From: Curtobacterium flaccumfaciens pv. betae
Lineage (GTDB): Bacteria > Actinomycetota > Actinomycetes > Actinomycetales > Microbacteriaceae
Length of the DNA: 64,000 nt
Assembly: GCF_026241855.1 (NCBI RefSeq)
Contig: NZ_JAPJDC010000002.1
Coordinates: 21,486 to 85,485, forward strand
Direction of reading: 5' to 3'
Shown: positions 16,727 through 25,912 of the stretch, piece by piece
Position numbering within the stretch: the first letter of the stretch is position 1
How the letters are laid out: each line of letters opens with the position of its first letter
Made by a program: the position numbers and the translations under genes
The notes under the pieces: generated by a model
The model's database searches: none
What the model saw: the letters and a program-made list of their open reading frames with translations, nothing else
Told to the model about the DNA's origin: nothing

Positions 16727-19700
16727 TCAGAGACGCGGTCCGCGACGCTGATCCTGCTGCTGCCGCTGTCGTTCGGCCGCTTCCTGCTGCCTGCGGACCT
16801 GCTCGGTGCGCTCCTGCACGGCCGCGGTGGCAGCGCGCTGCTCGGCGGTCTGGTCAGCCTGCTGCGCTGCCGTCTGCCGTGCACGGAGCTCGGCAGCGAG
16901 CCGTGCGACCTCGTCGGCGGCCGACGCCGGCGCCAGCGCCAGCGCCGCCGGCTTCTCGACGGGTTCCACCGCGGGAGTGGCCACCGGAGGATCCGCAGGG
17001 CCGTCGCCGGGGCTGACGGCCTTGGGCACGCCTGCGGCGCGCTCGGGGGCGTCCGCGGCCGCGGTGCGGTCGGTCGCCGGCGGGGCCGCTTCGACAGTCG
17101 TCTCGGCCACGGGAACGGGGCCGGCGGTGTTCCGTTCGGCGCCGTCGCGATCGCGCATCCATCCGGTGCGGCGGAGGTCCTCGTGGGCCTGCTCCGCTTC
17201 CGCGAACGCGTGCCGGCTGTCGCGGTCGACCATGCCCGGGTCTGGAAGACGGTAGGCCTCGTCGGGGACGCCGTGGGCGTCGCGGTACGCGGCCACGGTG
17301 GCGACCTGCTCGCGCCAGGTGTCGCGAGCGTCGCCGTCCGCCGGCTGCATGCCGTACTGCGCCACCCACGCCGGCTTCTGCTCGAGGAGCCGGTCGACGT
17401 CGACCACGACGGCCGTCTCGGGCAGCGTGGCGGTCGACGTCGCGGCCGTGCGCGCGGTCGGGTCGATGCCCATGCGCTCGAGGGCGGCCGCGGACGCCTG
17501 CTCACGCGCCAGGCGGTCCTGCTGGGTGCGCAGGTCGAGCCCCGCTGCGCGGGCGTCCTGCCACGCCTGGACGGCGTGGGAGCCGCGGGGTTCCTCGCTG
17601 AGGACGGCTTCGCTCGCGGGCACCTCGAACGCTTCCCGGTACGCGACGATGCGGCCCATGTTCTCTCGCCACCGCTCCGCCTGCGCGGGGTCCGTGGGGA
17701 TCTGCCCGAACGGTTCCGCCCACGCCGGCGGTTCGGCAACGACCTGGTCGACGAGGGAGGTGATGCGGTCGCGCATCAGCTCCTGCTGGCCGTGGAGCCA
17801 GGTCCGCACCTCGGGTTCGCCGATGCGGTCGTTGAACGGCGTCACCCACTTGGGCAGCCCTGGCACGGGTTCGAGGTCGGTGCCGATCGCGGTGACCGGT
17901 CCGAGCCGATACCAGTAGACGCGAGCCGGCGACTGGATCGGGGAGATCTCGTCGAGATCCCGCGGACGGACAAGTCCCTGCAGCCGAGTGTGGAGTGCGG
18001 TGCCGGCGAGATCGTGGTCGACGAGGCGCGCGGCGAATGTCGACCAGGCTTCGTCGTTGATGATGTTCGCGGCGAGCTCAGCGGGAAGCGCGTCGCGGAC
18101 GGCCTGCGCGGCGCGCTCGAGTGCCTTCGGGTCGAGTGCCGCGACGCGGCCGTGGTCGTACTGCGGCAGCAGCGTCGTGAGGGAGTGCGCGTTGTCCTGC
18201 TCGCCCCGCAGGGTCTCCGTGGCGCTCTTGGTCGCGCCCTCGCGGCCGAGGACCTGCTCGAGGGCGCCCCGGATCGAGTTCTCACGCTCGTCGTCAGTGT
18301 GGCCGGAGGAGTCCAGCGGCTTGTCGATGACGACGTAGAGGCGGTTCTCCTCCTTCGCGCGGGTGCTGTCGACGTAGAGCTCTTCGCGGGTGGTGCGGTC
18401 CGGATCGATCACCGCGCCGCCGGTGGAGACGGTGTCGCCCTGGGTGCCGTGGCTGGTGCGTGCGTAGCCGAGCTGCACGTGCTCGTCGACGTACTCGAGC
18501 GGAAGCGTGACGGTGCCGCCGTGTACGTGCGACTTCGCCATGACGCCGTACGGGCCAACGGCGGTGACGGTCCACATGGCGTTGTTGGTGACCCAGTCCT
18601 TGCCCTGGTTCATCCGAAGGGACCGGTCCGTGTTGCGGGTGAGGATGACGTCTCCGGTGCCGACGGTGTTCCCGTCTGCGAGAAGCCGGCCGTCCTCCTG
18701 CACCTGGCCCTGGGCGACGCGGTCGGCGCGGGCCCGGGCGTTCAGCGCGGACACTTCCTCGTTGGTGCCGGCGATCATCAGCGACGACTTCCCGGCGGTC
18801 GTGTCGGCGTGCCAGTCGGTGTAGATCCGGTCCATGACTTCGTCGCGGGTGCCGGCGAACACCCGGCCGCGCTCGATGTAGAAGTCGAGACCGGTGGTGT
18901 CGCCGGTGCGGAGCTTCAGGGACGCGGCAGCTTCAGCGGTGGCGTGCTCGCCGGTGAAGCGGTGCACCTCCTCCAGGCGGGTGACGTCGGTCTCGCGCTC
19001 GAGCAGGCGGAGGACACCGCCGGCGCCGATGGAGCCGTGCTGCGCAGGGTCGCCGAGGGGACGGAGCGCAGCACCATGCTCGTCAGCGAGGGCGAGGAGA
19101 CGTCCCATGAGCGGCGTGCCGGCCATGGACGCTTCGTCGACGAGGAGAAGCGTGTTCGCGTCGATGCGGTGCTGCTCCGCCACGGGCCGTCCGCTGCGCT
19201 TCGCGTTCGCGTGGGCCTGCAGGAGCATGTCGGCTGTATCCGCGGTCGCGTCGAGCTCGCGGCCGAGAACTTCCGCCGCCTTACCGGTGGTGCCGAGCGC
19301 GAGCACGCGACCACCGCCAGCCTCGACGGCGTAGATCGTGGCCCGCATGGCGGTGGTCTTGCCGGTGCCGGCAGGGCCGATACCGGTCTCGATCCGGTGG
19401 CCACCGGTCGCGAACCGGCGTGCCAGCTCGACCTGCCCGGCGTTGAGCTCGTGGTGTCCGTCGGCGATCGCGCGGTCGTTGAACCGACGCATCGCGTCGT
19501 CGAACGCCTGCCGCTCCATTGCGAAACCGCCCCGGGTGCGGGCCGCGTCGAGGATCGCTTCTTCGGTGCGGAGGGTCTTCTCGGAGGTGAACTCCTCGGC
19601 GCGGTGGATCCGGAAGACGCTCTCACCGTTGCTGCGCTGCAGCTGCGCCGGCGTGGGGTTCAGCTCCGGCGGGGTGAGCGATATCGACCGCTGCACGGCC

Positions 19701-21355
19701 GCGGCGGTGATGTCGCGGGTGAGGGCCTGGACGTCCTGCCCGGTGGCCTGCGCGACGCGGCGCGCGACGCGCTCTGCCTCGGCCTGCAGGTGCGAGTCCT
19801 TCCACGTCGACCGGTCCTGCTCAACCCGCGTGACGACCAGGTTCCCGAGCTGCTGCACGCTCTGCCCAGCAAGCAGATCCTGCGCCGGCATCGCGTTCGA
19901 CTGAGCAACGATGCCCGCCGCCCACCCGTGGACATGCACCTTCTCGGAAGCAGAACGACGCCACTCGGCGACCTGGTCCTGCTCCGACGACGGCGGTGCT
20001 TTGTGATCGCGTGTGGCGAGGTTCGCCTGCTCGTAGAGCTTGTGCTGGATGTTCTTCGGCGGGGTGTGTCCGTGGGCGGCCACGTACTCGTCGACGAGCT
20101 CCGCGTACGCCTGCTCGATCCCGACGCGGCGTGAAGAGAAGCCCTCGCGGAGGCTGCGATCGACGCCCATGATCTCGCGCACGTCACGCTTGCCAGCGCC
20201 CCGGGACTCGTCGACGAACTGCACACCGAGACGGTTCCGCAACTCCTCCTCGACGAGCGAGTTGTACCGCTCGGAGGCAGCGACACCGAGGCGGTGCAGC
20301 ATGCGCCCGTCGAGCGATCGCCACTTCCCATCGACGCCCTCAACCTTGGTCGAAACGGCGACGTGGGTGTGCAGGTCGGGGTCGCCGGTGCGGGAGTCGC
20401 GGTGCTCGAACGCAGCGACGAGGAGGCCCTTCGTTTCGACCTGCGCGACGCCGCCGGCTCCGGTCCGGGTGAACGCTGCTTCCTCCTGCAGGAACGTCAT
20501 CGCACCCTGCCACGCAGCCTCGTGGGAGGCGTGCACCTCGCGTGCGATGTGCGCCTCACGGGGGTCGTTCCGGTCCGCCAACGCCCACAGCAGGGAGACC
20601 GACTTCACGGGGCTGAACACCAGGTCGTAGCCCGCGACGGGCTGGCGAGGCGGGGTGCCACGCTCGGTCAGGAACCGTGCGACCTCACCGGTGGTGGCCT
20701 CTCGGCCGAGCGCGCCGCGCAGGTGATCGGCGGCGAGGTTGTGCTTCACCAGGTCACGTTCCGGACCGGTCTCGGGGTTCCGGCCGACCTCGTCGCGGAA
20801 CCCCTGGTAGCCGCGGGAGACCTGCTGCTTCCAGTCCGGGACACGGAGCGCGACGAACCAGGACACCTCGTCCGACGTGGCCGGGCGACGCAGCGACTTC
20901 TGCAGCATGGCGAACGCGACGTCGGCCTTGATGCCGGACAGTTCGGCGGCGGCAGGGGCGCGGTGGTTGTCCCGCTCGAACGCGACGGACGCAGCGTGGA
21001 TCTGCACCTGCCACTCGGTGTCGGGGTCGTTCGTGGTCATGAACCGACGGCCCAGCCGGGCGGCGTCGATGGCCTCGGAGGCGGACGCGCCGGCGGCGAT
21101 CTGCTCCTGAATGAAGGCGGTTGCGTCAGGGCGCAGCCCCTCACCGAAGAGGGCCTGCATCTGCTCTGCGGACACCTGCCCGGACACCCCCAGGGACGCC
21201 AGGCCGTTGCCCCACCACTGGCCGGGCTTGGCACCCTCAGCGGTGTAGTAGTCCGTGAGGTCTTCGCTTCGCCGGACCTGCTGATCGCCCGCCGCAACCT
21301 GGTTCGTCAGATATGAGTATCCGTCACCTGCGTGCAGGACGTGCACCGTCATCAC
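16727..21355 (-). CDS. traA: MobF-type relaxase-helicase (TrwC/TraA-like)
   Basis: The 1542-residue product nicks oriT and unwinds the transferred strand. The N-terminal relaxase part has candidate catalytic Tyr residues in GDGYSYL and TDYY, the block LVFSPVKSVSLLWAL near 240, and the metal-binding HTHVAVS near residue 335. The helicase has Walker A GPAGTGKTT near 660 and LLVDEASMAG with a following GDPAQ. The C-terminal 350 residues hold repeats of the type PAWAEPFG...WRENMGRIVAYREA and a Glu/Gln-rich coiled tail. The start could be GTG 21355 or ATG 21352, with AGGAGG 9 or 12 nt upstream. A long open frame on the opposite strand is a shadow. Confidence 0.95.
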   Translation of the reverse strand: MMTVHVLHAGDGYSYLTNQVAAGDQQVRRSEDLTDYYTAEGAKPGQWWGNGLASLGVSGQVSAEQMQALFGEGLRPDATAFIQEQIAAGASASEAIDAARLGRRFMTTNDPDTEWQVQIHAASVAFERDNHRAPAAAELSGIKADVAFAMLQKSLRRPATSDEVSWFVALRVPDWKQQVSRGYQGFRDEVGRNPETGPERDLVKHNLAADHLRGALGREATTGEVARFLTERGTPPRQPVAGYDLVFSPVKSVSLLWALADRNDPREAHIAREVHASHEAAWQGAMTFLQEEAAFTRTGAGGVAQVETKGLLVAAFEHRDSRTGDPDLHTHVAVSTKVEGVDGKWRSLDGRMLHRLGVAASERYNSLVEEELRNRLGVQFVDESRGAGKRDVREIMGVDRSLREGFSSRRVGIEQAYAELVDEYVAAHGHTPPKNIQHKLYEQANLATRDHKAPPSSEQDQVAEWRRSASEKVHVHGWAAGIVAQSNAMPAQDLLAGQSVQQLGNLVVTRVEQDRSTWKDSHLQAEAERVARRVAQATGQDVQALTRDITAAAVQRSISLTPPELNPTPAQLQRSNGESVFRIHRAEEFTSEKTLRTEEAILDAARTRGGFAMERQAFDDAMRRFNDRAIADGHHELNAGQVELARRFATGGHRIETGIGPAGTGKTTAMRATIYAVEAGGGRVLALGTTGKAAEVLGRELDATADTADMLLQAHANAKRSGRPVAEQHRIDANTLLLVDEASMAGTPLMGRLLALADEHGAALRPLGDPAQHGSIGAGGVLRLLERETDVTRLEEVHRFTGEHATAEAAASLKLRTGDTTGLDFYIERGRVFAGTRDEVMDRIYTDWHADTTAGKSSLMIAGTNEEVSALNARARADRVAQGQVQEDGRLLADGNTVGTGDVILTRNTDRSLRMNQGKDWVTNNAMWTVTAVGPYGVMAKSHVHGGTVTLPLEYVDEHVQLGYARTSHGTQGDTVSTGGAVIDPDRTTREELYVDSTRAKEENRLYVVIDKPLDSSGHTDDERENSIRGALEQVLGREGATKSATETLRGEQDNAHSLTTLLPQYDHGRVAALDPKALERAAQAVRDALPAELAANIINDEAWSTFAARLVDHDLAGTALHTRLQGLVRPRDLDEISPIQSPARVYWYRLGPVTAIGTDLEPVPGLPKWVTPFNDRIGEPEVRTWLHGQQELMRDRITSLVDQVVAEPPAWAEPFGQIPTDPAQAERWRENMGRIVAYREAFEVPASEAVLSEEPRGSHAVQAWQDARAAGLDLRTQQDRLAREQASAAALERMGIDPTARTAATSTATLPETAVVVDVDRLLEQKPAWVAQYGMQPADGDARDTWREQVATVAAYRDAHGVPDEAYRLPDPGMVDRDSRHAFAEAEQAHEDLRRTGWMRDRDGAERNTAGPVPVAETTVEAAPPATDRTAAADAPERAAGVPKAVSPGDGPADPPVATPAVEPVEKPAALALAPASAADEVARLAAELRARQTAAQQADQTAEQRAATAAVQERTEQVRRQQEAAERQRQQQDQRRGPRL

Positions 21356-21395
21356 GAGCGATCACCTCCTCCCACACCCCCACCGTAGCGGCTTT

Positions 21396-21450
21396 TGGAG
21401 GACCACACACTGTTAGTGCAAGAGGTGTGTAAGTTCGGTAGTGTGGTGTC
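21396..21450. other. oriT: candidate origin of transfer (oriT)
   Basis: The region between the divergent relaxase and accessory genes holds an inverted repeat (ACCACACACT at 21402-21411 with AGTGTGGT at 21440-21447) and an inner repeat CACACAC...GTGTGT. The right arm reads TAGTGTGGTGTC, close to the F-plasmid nick region GGGGT^GTGGTGC used by another MobF relaxase. It is AT-richer than the flanks. Position, repeats and the nick-like string together support oriT, but the exact nick is unproved. Confidence 0.5.
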
Positions 21451-21540
21451 AGGCGGTCGGTCAGACTGCGTCAGCACCTACCAAAGCTGTCGTTGCGATC
21501 GTCGGAACTCGTTGAGGGGACCAGCGAGAGGGAACCAACC

Positions 21541-21933
21541 ATGGCTCGAACCAGCACGAAGAAGGACAACCGCGAACGAGCACGTCAGCGCCGGGCAGAA
21601 CTCGACGCTGAACGAGCCCGACGTGACGCCGCGATCGAAGAAGCCGCCTCGACGTTCTTCGACGCCAACGACGACCGGGACGAACTCATCGCCAAGCTCG
21701 ACGCGATCGACGTGGACCGCGCCCTCGCCGTCCAGTCCCTCGTGGAGCTGAAGGAGACCAACCCGCGGATCGCGCAGCTGCTCGACATTCCGGTGACGGA
21801 AGTGCGCCGCCTGCGAGACCTCGGCGCCGAGTCCGCCAGCCCGCGCGCGGACGATGGTGCGACGTCAGACGAGGAGGCCAGGGAGGGTTCCGTGGACTCG
21901 GAGCACGCGGGTGAAGCCGGGCAGGCGGCGTGA
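21541..21933 (+). CDS. small charged mobilisation accessory protein
   Basis: The 130-residue product has a strongly charged coiled-coil N-terminal half (RERARQRRAELDAERARRD). A helix-turn-helix-like segment (RIAQLLDIPVTEVRRLRDLG, about residues 78-97) and an acidic tail follow. It starts at ATG 21541, after GAGAGGGAACC. Divergent from the relaxase and next to the candidate oriT, it fits a DNA-binding accessory protein of the relaxosome (inference). Confidence 0.75.
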   Translation: MARTSTKKDNRERARQRRAELDAERARRDAAIEEAASTFFDANDDRDELIAKLDAIDVDRALAVQSLVELKETNPRIAQLLDIPVTEVRRLRDLGAESASPRADDGATSDEEAREGSVDSEHAGEAGQAA

Positions 21934-22562
21934 ACGTCGGAGCGGCGATCGTCGCGTCCGCGGTCGGCGTCGCGTGGATCGTCTGGTACCTCGGGTGGCG
22001 GCTTCGCAGCCGGACGGGTCTGCGCCGCACTGACCGGGCCCGGCGCGCGTCGAACGCTCTGATGGGGTGGGCTGCGTTCGAAGGGCTCGTGCTGACAGGC
22101 ACCCTCGTGTGGACGCCTGCGCTCGGCGCGGTGCTCGTACTCCTGCCGCTCTGGCTGGTGCTGCGCGGAGTGATCGCGATCGTCGACCGCAGCGCCGAGC
22201 GCGCCGCGCAACGTCGCGACATGCTCAACGGGTATCCACCGGAACCGCGACCGGTCAGCTGGGACAACGTGCCCATGGTGGTCGTGCTCTGGTGGTTCGC
22301 GATCGCCTACGTCGGGGTCTTCCTGACGATCGTGTTCCTCGTCGCGTTCGCCGGCCCCGACGCGCTCGAGTCGGACCTCTCGACGAACGTGCTCATCGGC
22401 AGTGTCGCCGTGTGTGCCGTCCCGGCAATCGTGATCGGCGTGGTCCGTAAGCTTCGCCGCGATCAGGCGATCCGCGACTTCCAAGCCCTCACCGCCGGCA
22501 TCGAGTCGCGAGTGCGGCTCGCTCAGGGCTCGCAGCCGGACGGCCCGCGCGACAAGCAGTAA
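21930..22562 (+). CDS. polytopic membrane protein coupled to the accessory gene
   Basis: The 210-residue product starts at GTG 21930 overlapping the upstream stop. It has about four membrane segments (near 3-18, 50-80, 115-140 and 150-170) and a charged C-terminal helix. No enzyme motif is seen. It may be an entry-exclusion or mating-stability protein, because such genes often follow relaxosome genes, but this is only inferred from position. Confidence 0.7.
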   Translation: MNVGAAIVASAVGVAWIVWYLGWRLRSRTGLRRTDRARRASNALMGWAAFEGLVLTGTLVWTPALGAVLVLLPLWLVLRGVIAIVDRSAERAAQRRDMLNGYPPEPRPVSWDNVPMVVVLWWFAIAYVGVFLTIVFLVAFAGPDALESDLSTNVLIGSVAVCAVPAIVIGVVRKLRRDQAIRDFQALTAGIESRVRLAQGSQPDGPRDKQ

Positions 22563-22665
22563 GCACCGCCGGCCGCGCGTAAGCGGGCAGGCAAGATAGG
22601 AACCGACGGGCCCGGCGCCGCGATGCGCGGGGTGCTGTGGCCGTTAGGGATGAGGAGTCACGACG

Positions 22666-22899
22666 ATGGGTGCACGAGCCGCGATGGTCATCACCTGCGA
22701 CGTCGTCGGCTGCGACCAGGTCATCGTCCCGATAGCCGGACCCGACGACAACAGCAGCCGCACCGAAGCACGCGCCTACGCCCGCACCCGCGGGTGGACG
22801 ACAGCCGACCGCTCCCCCAGCTGGACCGACACCTGTCCCGCGCATGCCGGTGACGTCGTCGCTCGGACCGCTGGCCAGGTTGGGGCCTCTGGCCGTTAG
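22666..22899 (+). CDS. small Cys-containing protein, unknown
   Basis: The 77-residue product has CDVVGC near residue 11 and CPAH near 57, which could form a zinc site. It starts after GATGAGGAGTCACG. The 11-mer TGGCCGTTAGG occurs both before it (22638-22648) and across its stop (22890-22900), so the gene sits between short direct repeats. Function unknown. Confidence 0.6.
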   Translation: MGARAAMVITCDVVGCDQVIVPIAGPDDNSSRTEARAYARTRGWTTADRSPSWTDTCPAHAGDVVARTAGQVGASGR

Positions 22900-22909
22900 G
22901 TGTCGGTGG

Positions 22910-23410
22910 TCACCAGAGCGTCGGGGTGTCTGGCGCGATCCCTGTGCGGCACGCACGGATTGCTGCCGGGTCCCACCCGTGATCCCGGAACGCTTCGCGG
23001 AGCTCACGAGACAGCGTCACTCGTTCGCCGCGCTGTAGGCCGGCCATCCGAACCGCGGTCGCCCCGTTGCGGTGACGGCCGCGCTGCACACGCTCGAGCA
23101 TGTTCCCTCGGTGCGTACCCGGTGCCAAGTGCGACACCGAGTTGTCGACGTCGACGTGGACGCACAACGGGATATCGCAGGCGTGCAGCAGCAGCACCGT
23201 CGGGTGCAGCGCCGTGCCAGTGAGGTGTTCATACAGCCACCGCTGCGGCCGCATCGCACGCTGACCACCGTCGGGTTGCGGAACCCAGAAACGGCCGTAG
23301 CCGTCGTCTCCAATGGCACCGGTCCAGATCCAGCAGTCACTGGGCGCCGGCCCCCGCACGACGTGCGAGAAGAAGCGTTCCTCAGCGCTCACCGGAGTCG
23401 GCCCGCTCAT
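22910..23410 (-). CDS. HNH endonuclease, homing/phage type
   Basis: The 166-residue product has the pattern of HNH_3 nucleases. It reads CWIWTGAIGDDGYGRFW, then a helix with RPQRWLYEHLTG, then LLHACDIPLCVHVDVDNSVSHLAPGT and a final GNMLERVQRGR. This ordinarily binds one metal and nicks or cuts DNA. The start at 23410 (MSGPTPVS) is preferred over 23491 because the extra residues are low-complexity basic. The C-terminal 45 residues look like a DNA-contact extension. It lies alone between convergent small genes, as mobile nuclease genes often do. Confidence 0.8.
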   Translation of the reverse strand: MSGPTPVSAEERFFSHVVRGPAPSDCWIWTGAIGDDGYGRFWVPQPDGGQRAMRPQRWLYEHLTGTALHPTVLLLHACDIPLCVHVDVDNSVSHLAPGTHRGNMLERVQRGRHRNGATAVRMAGLQRGERVTLSRELREAFRDHGWDPAAIRACRTGIAPDTPTLW

Positions 23411-23450
23411 GGACCGGCGCTGACGTCGGGACAGAACGGGAATCGCCCAA

Positions 23451-23681
23451 TCACGCCAGCAGCAGGATCGCGAAAACGACCGCGATGACACCGACGATCG
23501 CGCATCCGATCCACAGTCTTACGATGACCGGGCTATGCCGCGCGCTCGGGACGGTGAACCACCCGACGACGCCGGCGATCGCTACGACGGCCGCGACGAC
23601 GGCTAGGCCAACACACCAGCGCCCAAGGGTCTCGAAGATGGGCAGCGGCGGACGGATGGGCCGGGTATCGAGTCCGTTCAT
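23451..23681 (-). CDS. small two-helix membrane protein
   Basis: The 76-residue product has two hydrophobic segments (about 22-43 and 53-76). Its start at 23681 overlaps the upstream gene's stop (ATGA), so it is the last member of a short operon with the next two genes. Function unknown. Confidence 0.65.
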   Translation of the reverse strand: MNGLDTRPIRPPLPIFETLGRWCVGLAVVAAVVAIAGVVGWFTVPSARHSPVIVRLWIGCAIVGVIAVVFAILLLA

Positions 23682-24133
23682 AGCTGGCAGCCTTCCGTTT
23701 GGGACGCGTACTGGGGGAACATGCGGTCCATCGTTGCTTCGTGGCGTGCGGCGCGGTCGTCCTCGCCGCGGACGCGGGAGATCTCCGCGAACGTGGCGCG
23801 GTCCGGTTCGGCGGGGGCGGGTCGGCGGCACATCTCGGCGTAGTACCGGTTGGCGTCGTGCTCGGCCTGCTCGAGGCGGGCCCGTAGTTCGAGGACCTCT
23901 GCGATGAGCGCCGGGGCGGCCATCTGGAACCCGACCATGTAGCCGGCCTCCCACACCTGCCGCTGCTCGTCGGTGAGCTCCCACTCGCGGACGTTCTCGG
24001 TCGGGTCGGCGGTCGCAGCGTCGATGGCGCGGAACGCGGCCACGGTATCGCCGGCGTAGAGCTCGTCGACGGCGTCACGGGTGGACTGCTGCACGATGTC
24101 AGGGCGGACGGCGGTCGGACGCTCGAGGGTCAT
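23678..24133 (-). CDS. hypothetical cytoplasmic protein
   Basis: The 151-residue product is mostly helical and acidic, with a coiled segment (AEVLELRARLEQAEHDANRY) and a C-terminus with CRR and GCQL Cys residues. It starts at 24133 five nt after the NrdH-like stop and overlaps the next gene. I do not recognise the family; it is typical of plasmid or phage-type small proteins. Confidence 0.65.
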   Translation of the reverse strand: MTLERPTAVRPDIVQQSTRDAVDELYAGDTVAAFRAIDAATADPTENVREWELTDEQRQVWEAGYMVGFQMAAPALIAEVLELRARLEQAEHDANRYYAEMCRRPAPAEPDRATFAEISRVRGEDDRAARHEATMDRMFPQYASQTEGCQL

Positions 24134-24138
24134 CGTAA

Positions 24139-24387
24139 TCACGCGGCCGCGCTCGAGGCGAGTTCGCCGATCTTGTCGGGGCGGAACCCGCTCCAGGAGC
24201 CGGTCTCCGTGTCGGTGACGACGATCGGGGCGTTCATGCCGAGGGTGGTCTTCCACTCTTCGATCTGCGCCTGGTCGACGTCGTCGAGGATCGCCTCGGT
24301 GTACTCGATGCCGGCGGAGTCGAGGGCACGCTCAGTGGCCAGGCACATGCCGCAGAAACCAGACTTGGTGTAAACCGTGATGCTCAT
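24139..24387 (-). CDS. nrdH: NrdH-type glutaredoxin-like redoxin
   Basis: The 82-residue product is a thioredoxin-fold electron donor. The active site is FCGMC (Cys near residues 11 and 14), and the C-terminal WSGFRPDKI is the diagnostic NrdH end. It would reduce ribonucleotide reductase or another dithiol partner in the cytoplasm. No reductase gene is nearby, so on this element it may support nucleotide supply during transfer or act as a general redoxin. The start MSITVYTK at 24387 follows CGGAAGGTGATTTCG. A hairpin at 24414-24440 lies in its leader. Confidence 0.85.
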   Translation of the reverse strand: MSITVYTKSGFCGMCLATERALDSAGIEYTEAILDDVDQAQIEEWKTTLGMNAPIVVTDTETGSWSGFRPDKIGELASSAAA

Positions 24388-24741
24388 CGAAATCACCTTC
24401 CGAAAGTTTGTGATGCAGTGGGGGCCCCTCCCCCGTTGCATGCTTCTATTCTATAACGCGCGGGCCTATATCGGTACCTTTTTCCGCACATTCTTCTACT
24501 ATTTTCTGCCGATCGGCACACCTGTTGCCAACCTATGCACCTGCATTGTTTGACACCAGGGCATGACGTTTACGAACGTACGGCTGGGGCATCGATAACA
24601 GCGGGAGGGCTGGGAATCCCCAGGAGCATTGAACCGGTAACGCAATCACCGGAAGCCGTTAGGAGTAGCGGGCTGCGCATTCCTGAACTGTGTCGTCCCG
24701 GCGCTTTTCACCATGTCGCCGACCGCCACCGTCCCGGCGGG
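24388..24741. other. 354-nt gap upstream of the redoxin gene
   Basis: No gene is supported. It includes a GC-rich hairpin (TGCA...TGCA ends, 24414-24440) in the probable redoxin leader, then an AT-rich stretch around 24445-24530 with TATAGAAT (minus strand), the likely promoter. The remaining 200 nt show no repeat or RNA gene I can recognise. Confidence 0.5.
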
Positions 24742-25182
24742 TCAGCCCGTGACGGGGTGCAGGGTGCTGGTCGCGGTGGTGGCCACGGTGACGTCGTCGT
24801 GGTCGCACTCCCAGAACACGGATCGGATCTCGTCGGCGATCGCTTCGGGCAGCTGCTCGTTCGTCCATGCCGTCGACGGGAACGACACCGTGACGGTGAC
24901 CGTGGTCATCGGGTCGGTGGAGGACGGGCCGTGCCCGGCCCCGCCCCACTCGTACTGCCAGGCGAAGCCGACTTCACCGGTGGGTCCGCCGCCGTGGACA
25001 TCGAATGCGGCGCGGTGTTCGTCGTCGGTGTGGTTCGGGCGGCGGGTGCAGTGCCATTCAAGGCCGCCGACGTCGTACGTCGTCGCTGCGCACTCGGCGC
25101 CGGTCGGGTCGAGGTCCGCGGCGGGAGCTGCAGAGTCGATCTGCTCGCCGATGGTGGCGGGGCGTTCGTAGGTGATGTGCAT
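24742..25182 (-). CDS. hypothetical protein with Cys/His pattern
   Basis: The 146-residue product starts at ATG 25182, after GAGAGGAACGCCCCTC. It contains CTRRPNHTDDEH, a Cys/His-rich string that might bind metal, and then a Thr/Val-rich beta region. It lies downstream of the LPD29-like gene on the same strand and is probably co-transcribed. Family not recognised. Confidence 0.65.
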   Translation of the reverse strand: MHITYERPATIGEQIDSAAPAADLDPTGAECAATTYDVGGLEWHCTRRPNHTDDEHRAAFDVHGGGPTGEVGFAWQYEWGGAGHGPSSTDPMTTVTVTVSFPSTAWTNEQLPEAIADEIRSVFWECDHDDVTVATTATSTLHPVTG

Positions 25183-25293
25183 GAGGGGCGTTCCTCTCTA
25201 GGCTTCGTGGCCGGGTGCACGCTTGGTCGGCGGTCGCACCCTGTGGGAAAGGGGGCCGCGTCGCCGTCGCTATCGGCGGCGCGGCCCGCCCGG

Positions 25294-25830
25294 CTACTGG
25301 TGGGCCGGGGTGGGGGTGAGGTCGACGCGTTCGAGAACGAACCGGACCGCGGACCATGCCGACAGGTTCGGGTGCGCCCACCCGCGGCCGCCGGCGCTGA
25401 AGTCCTCGGCGCGGCCGTCGGTGAGGTCGTGGTGGCCGTTGAGGGTGCCGTGCTCGTCGCAGATGACGAGGTGCCGCATGCTGCTGTCCTCGCGGATCAC
25501 CCGCTGTGCGGCCAGGTGGCCCGCGGGCGAGTAGTTGCGGGCACAGCTGTATCGGACTTCGGTCGGCAGCTGGTCGACTTCGCCCGCGACGAGGGTGGTC
25601 ACGTGTTCGTCGTAGGAGTCGGTCTGGCCGTTGAACGATCGTCCCTGGAACTTTCGCGTGATGGCGTCGACCTGTAGCCAGGTGGGGCCGTCGTCGTAGG
25701 TGACGTTGATCCACGCGGCCGCGGTGCCGGTGGCGCAACGAACGGAGAACTTCACGCCGGGGAACGTGGTCCGCAGCTCCTTGCGGAGCAGCGCGGCGAC
25801 GTCCTTGGTCGGGATGATGGTGCTGGTCAT
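25294..25830 (-). CDS. LPD29-like domain protein
   Basis: The 178-residue product has an N-terminal helix (TKDVAALLRKELRTTFPGVKFSV) followed by strands WINVTYDDGPTWLQVD and KFQGRSFNGQTDSYD. This is the pattern of the LPD29 domain (large polyvalent protein-associated domain 29), which occurs in phage and plasmid antirestriction-type polyproteins. Cys and His residues in the C-terminal part (SCARNY, CDEHGTLNGHHD) may bind metal. A hairpin with a conserved TAATTGCC loop lies just upstream of its start. Host-defence evasion in a new recipient is the suspected role. Confidence 0.75.
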   Translation of the reverse strand: MTSTIIPTKDVAALLRKELRTTFPGVKFSVRCATGTAAAWINVTYDDGPTWLQVDAITRKFQGRSFNGQTDSYDEHVTTLVAGEVDQLPTEVRYSCARNYSPAGHLAAQRVIREDSSMRHLVICDEHGTLNGHHDLTDGRAEDFSAGGRGWAHPNLSAWSAVRFVLERVDLTPTPAHQ

Positions 25831-25871
25831 GGGGTGCCCCTCACTGGGTGTGATCGGTGATGATGGGTGGA

Positions 25872-25906
25872 GCGGGAGGGGGCAATTACGACTTGTCCCC
25901 TCCCGC
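25872..25906 (-). promoter_or_regulatory. hairpin element A upstream of the LPD29-like gene
   Basis: Ten paired bases (25872-25881 with 25897-25906) close a loop that on the minus strand contains GACAAGTCGTAATTGCC. The element before the ParB-like gene (28815-28867) has an unrelated stem but the same loop elements GACAA and TAATTGCC. Shared loop with different stems suggests an RNA signal or protein-binding hairpin rather than a plain terminator. Confidence 0.5.
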
Positions 25907-25912
25907 GTTGGA

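Noticed and set aside
16634..20134. 1166-codon open frame on the plus strand opposite the relaxase
   Set aside because: It is a GC-rich shadow of the MobF gene. The minus-strand product has all relaxase and helicase motifs; the plus frame has none and is Arg/Gly/Val-rich.
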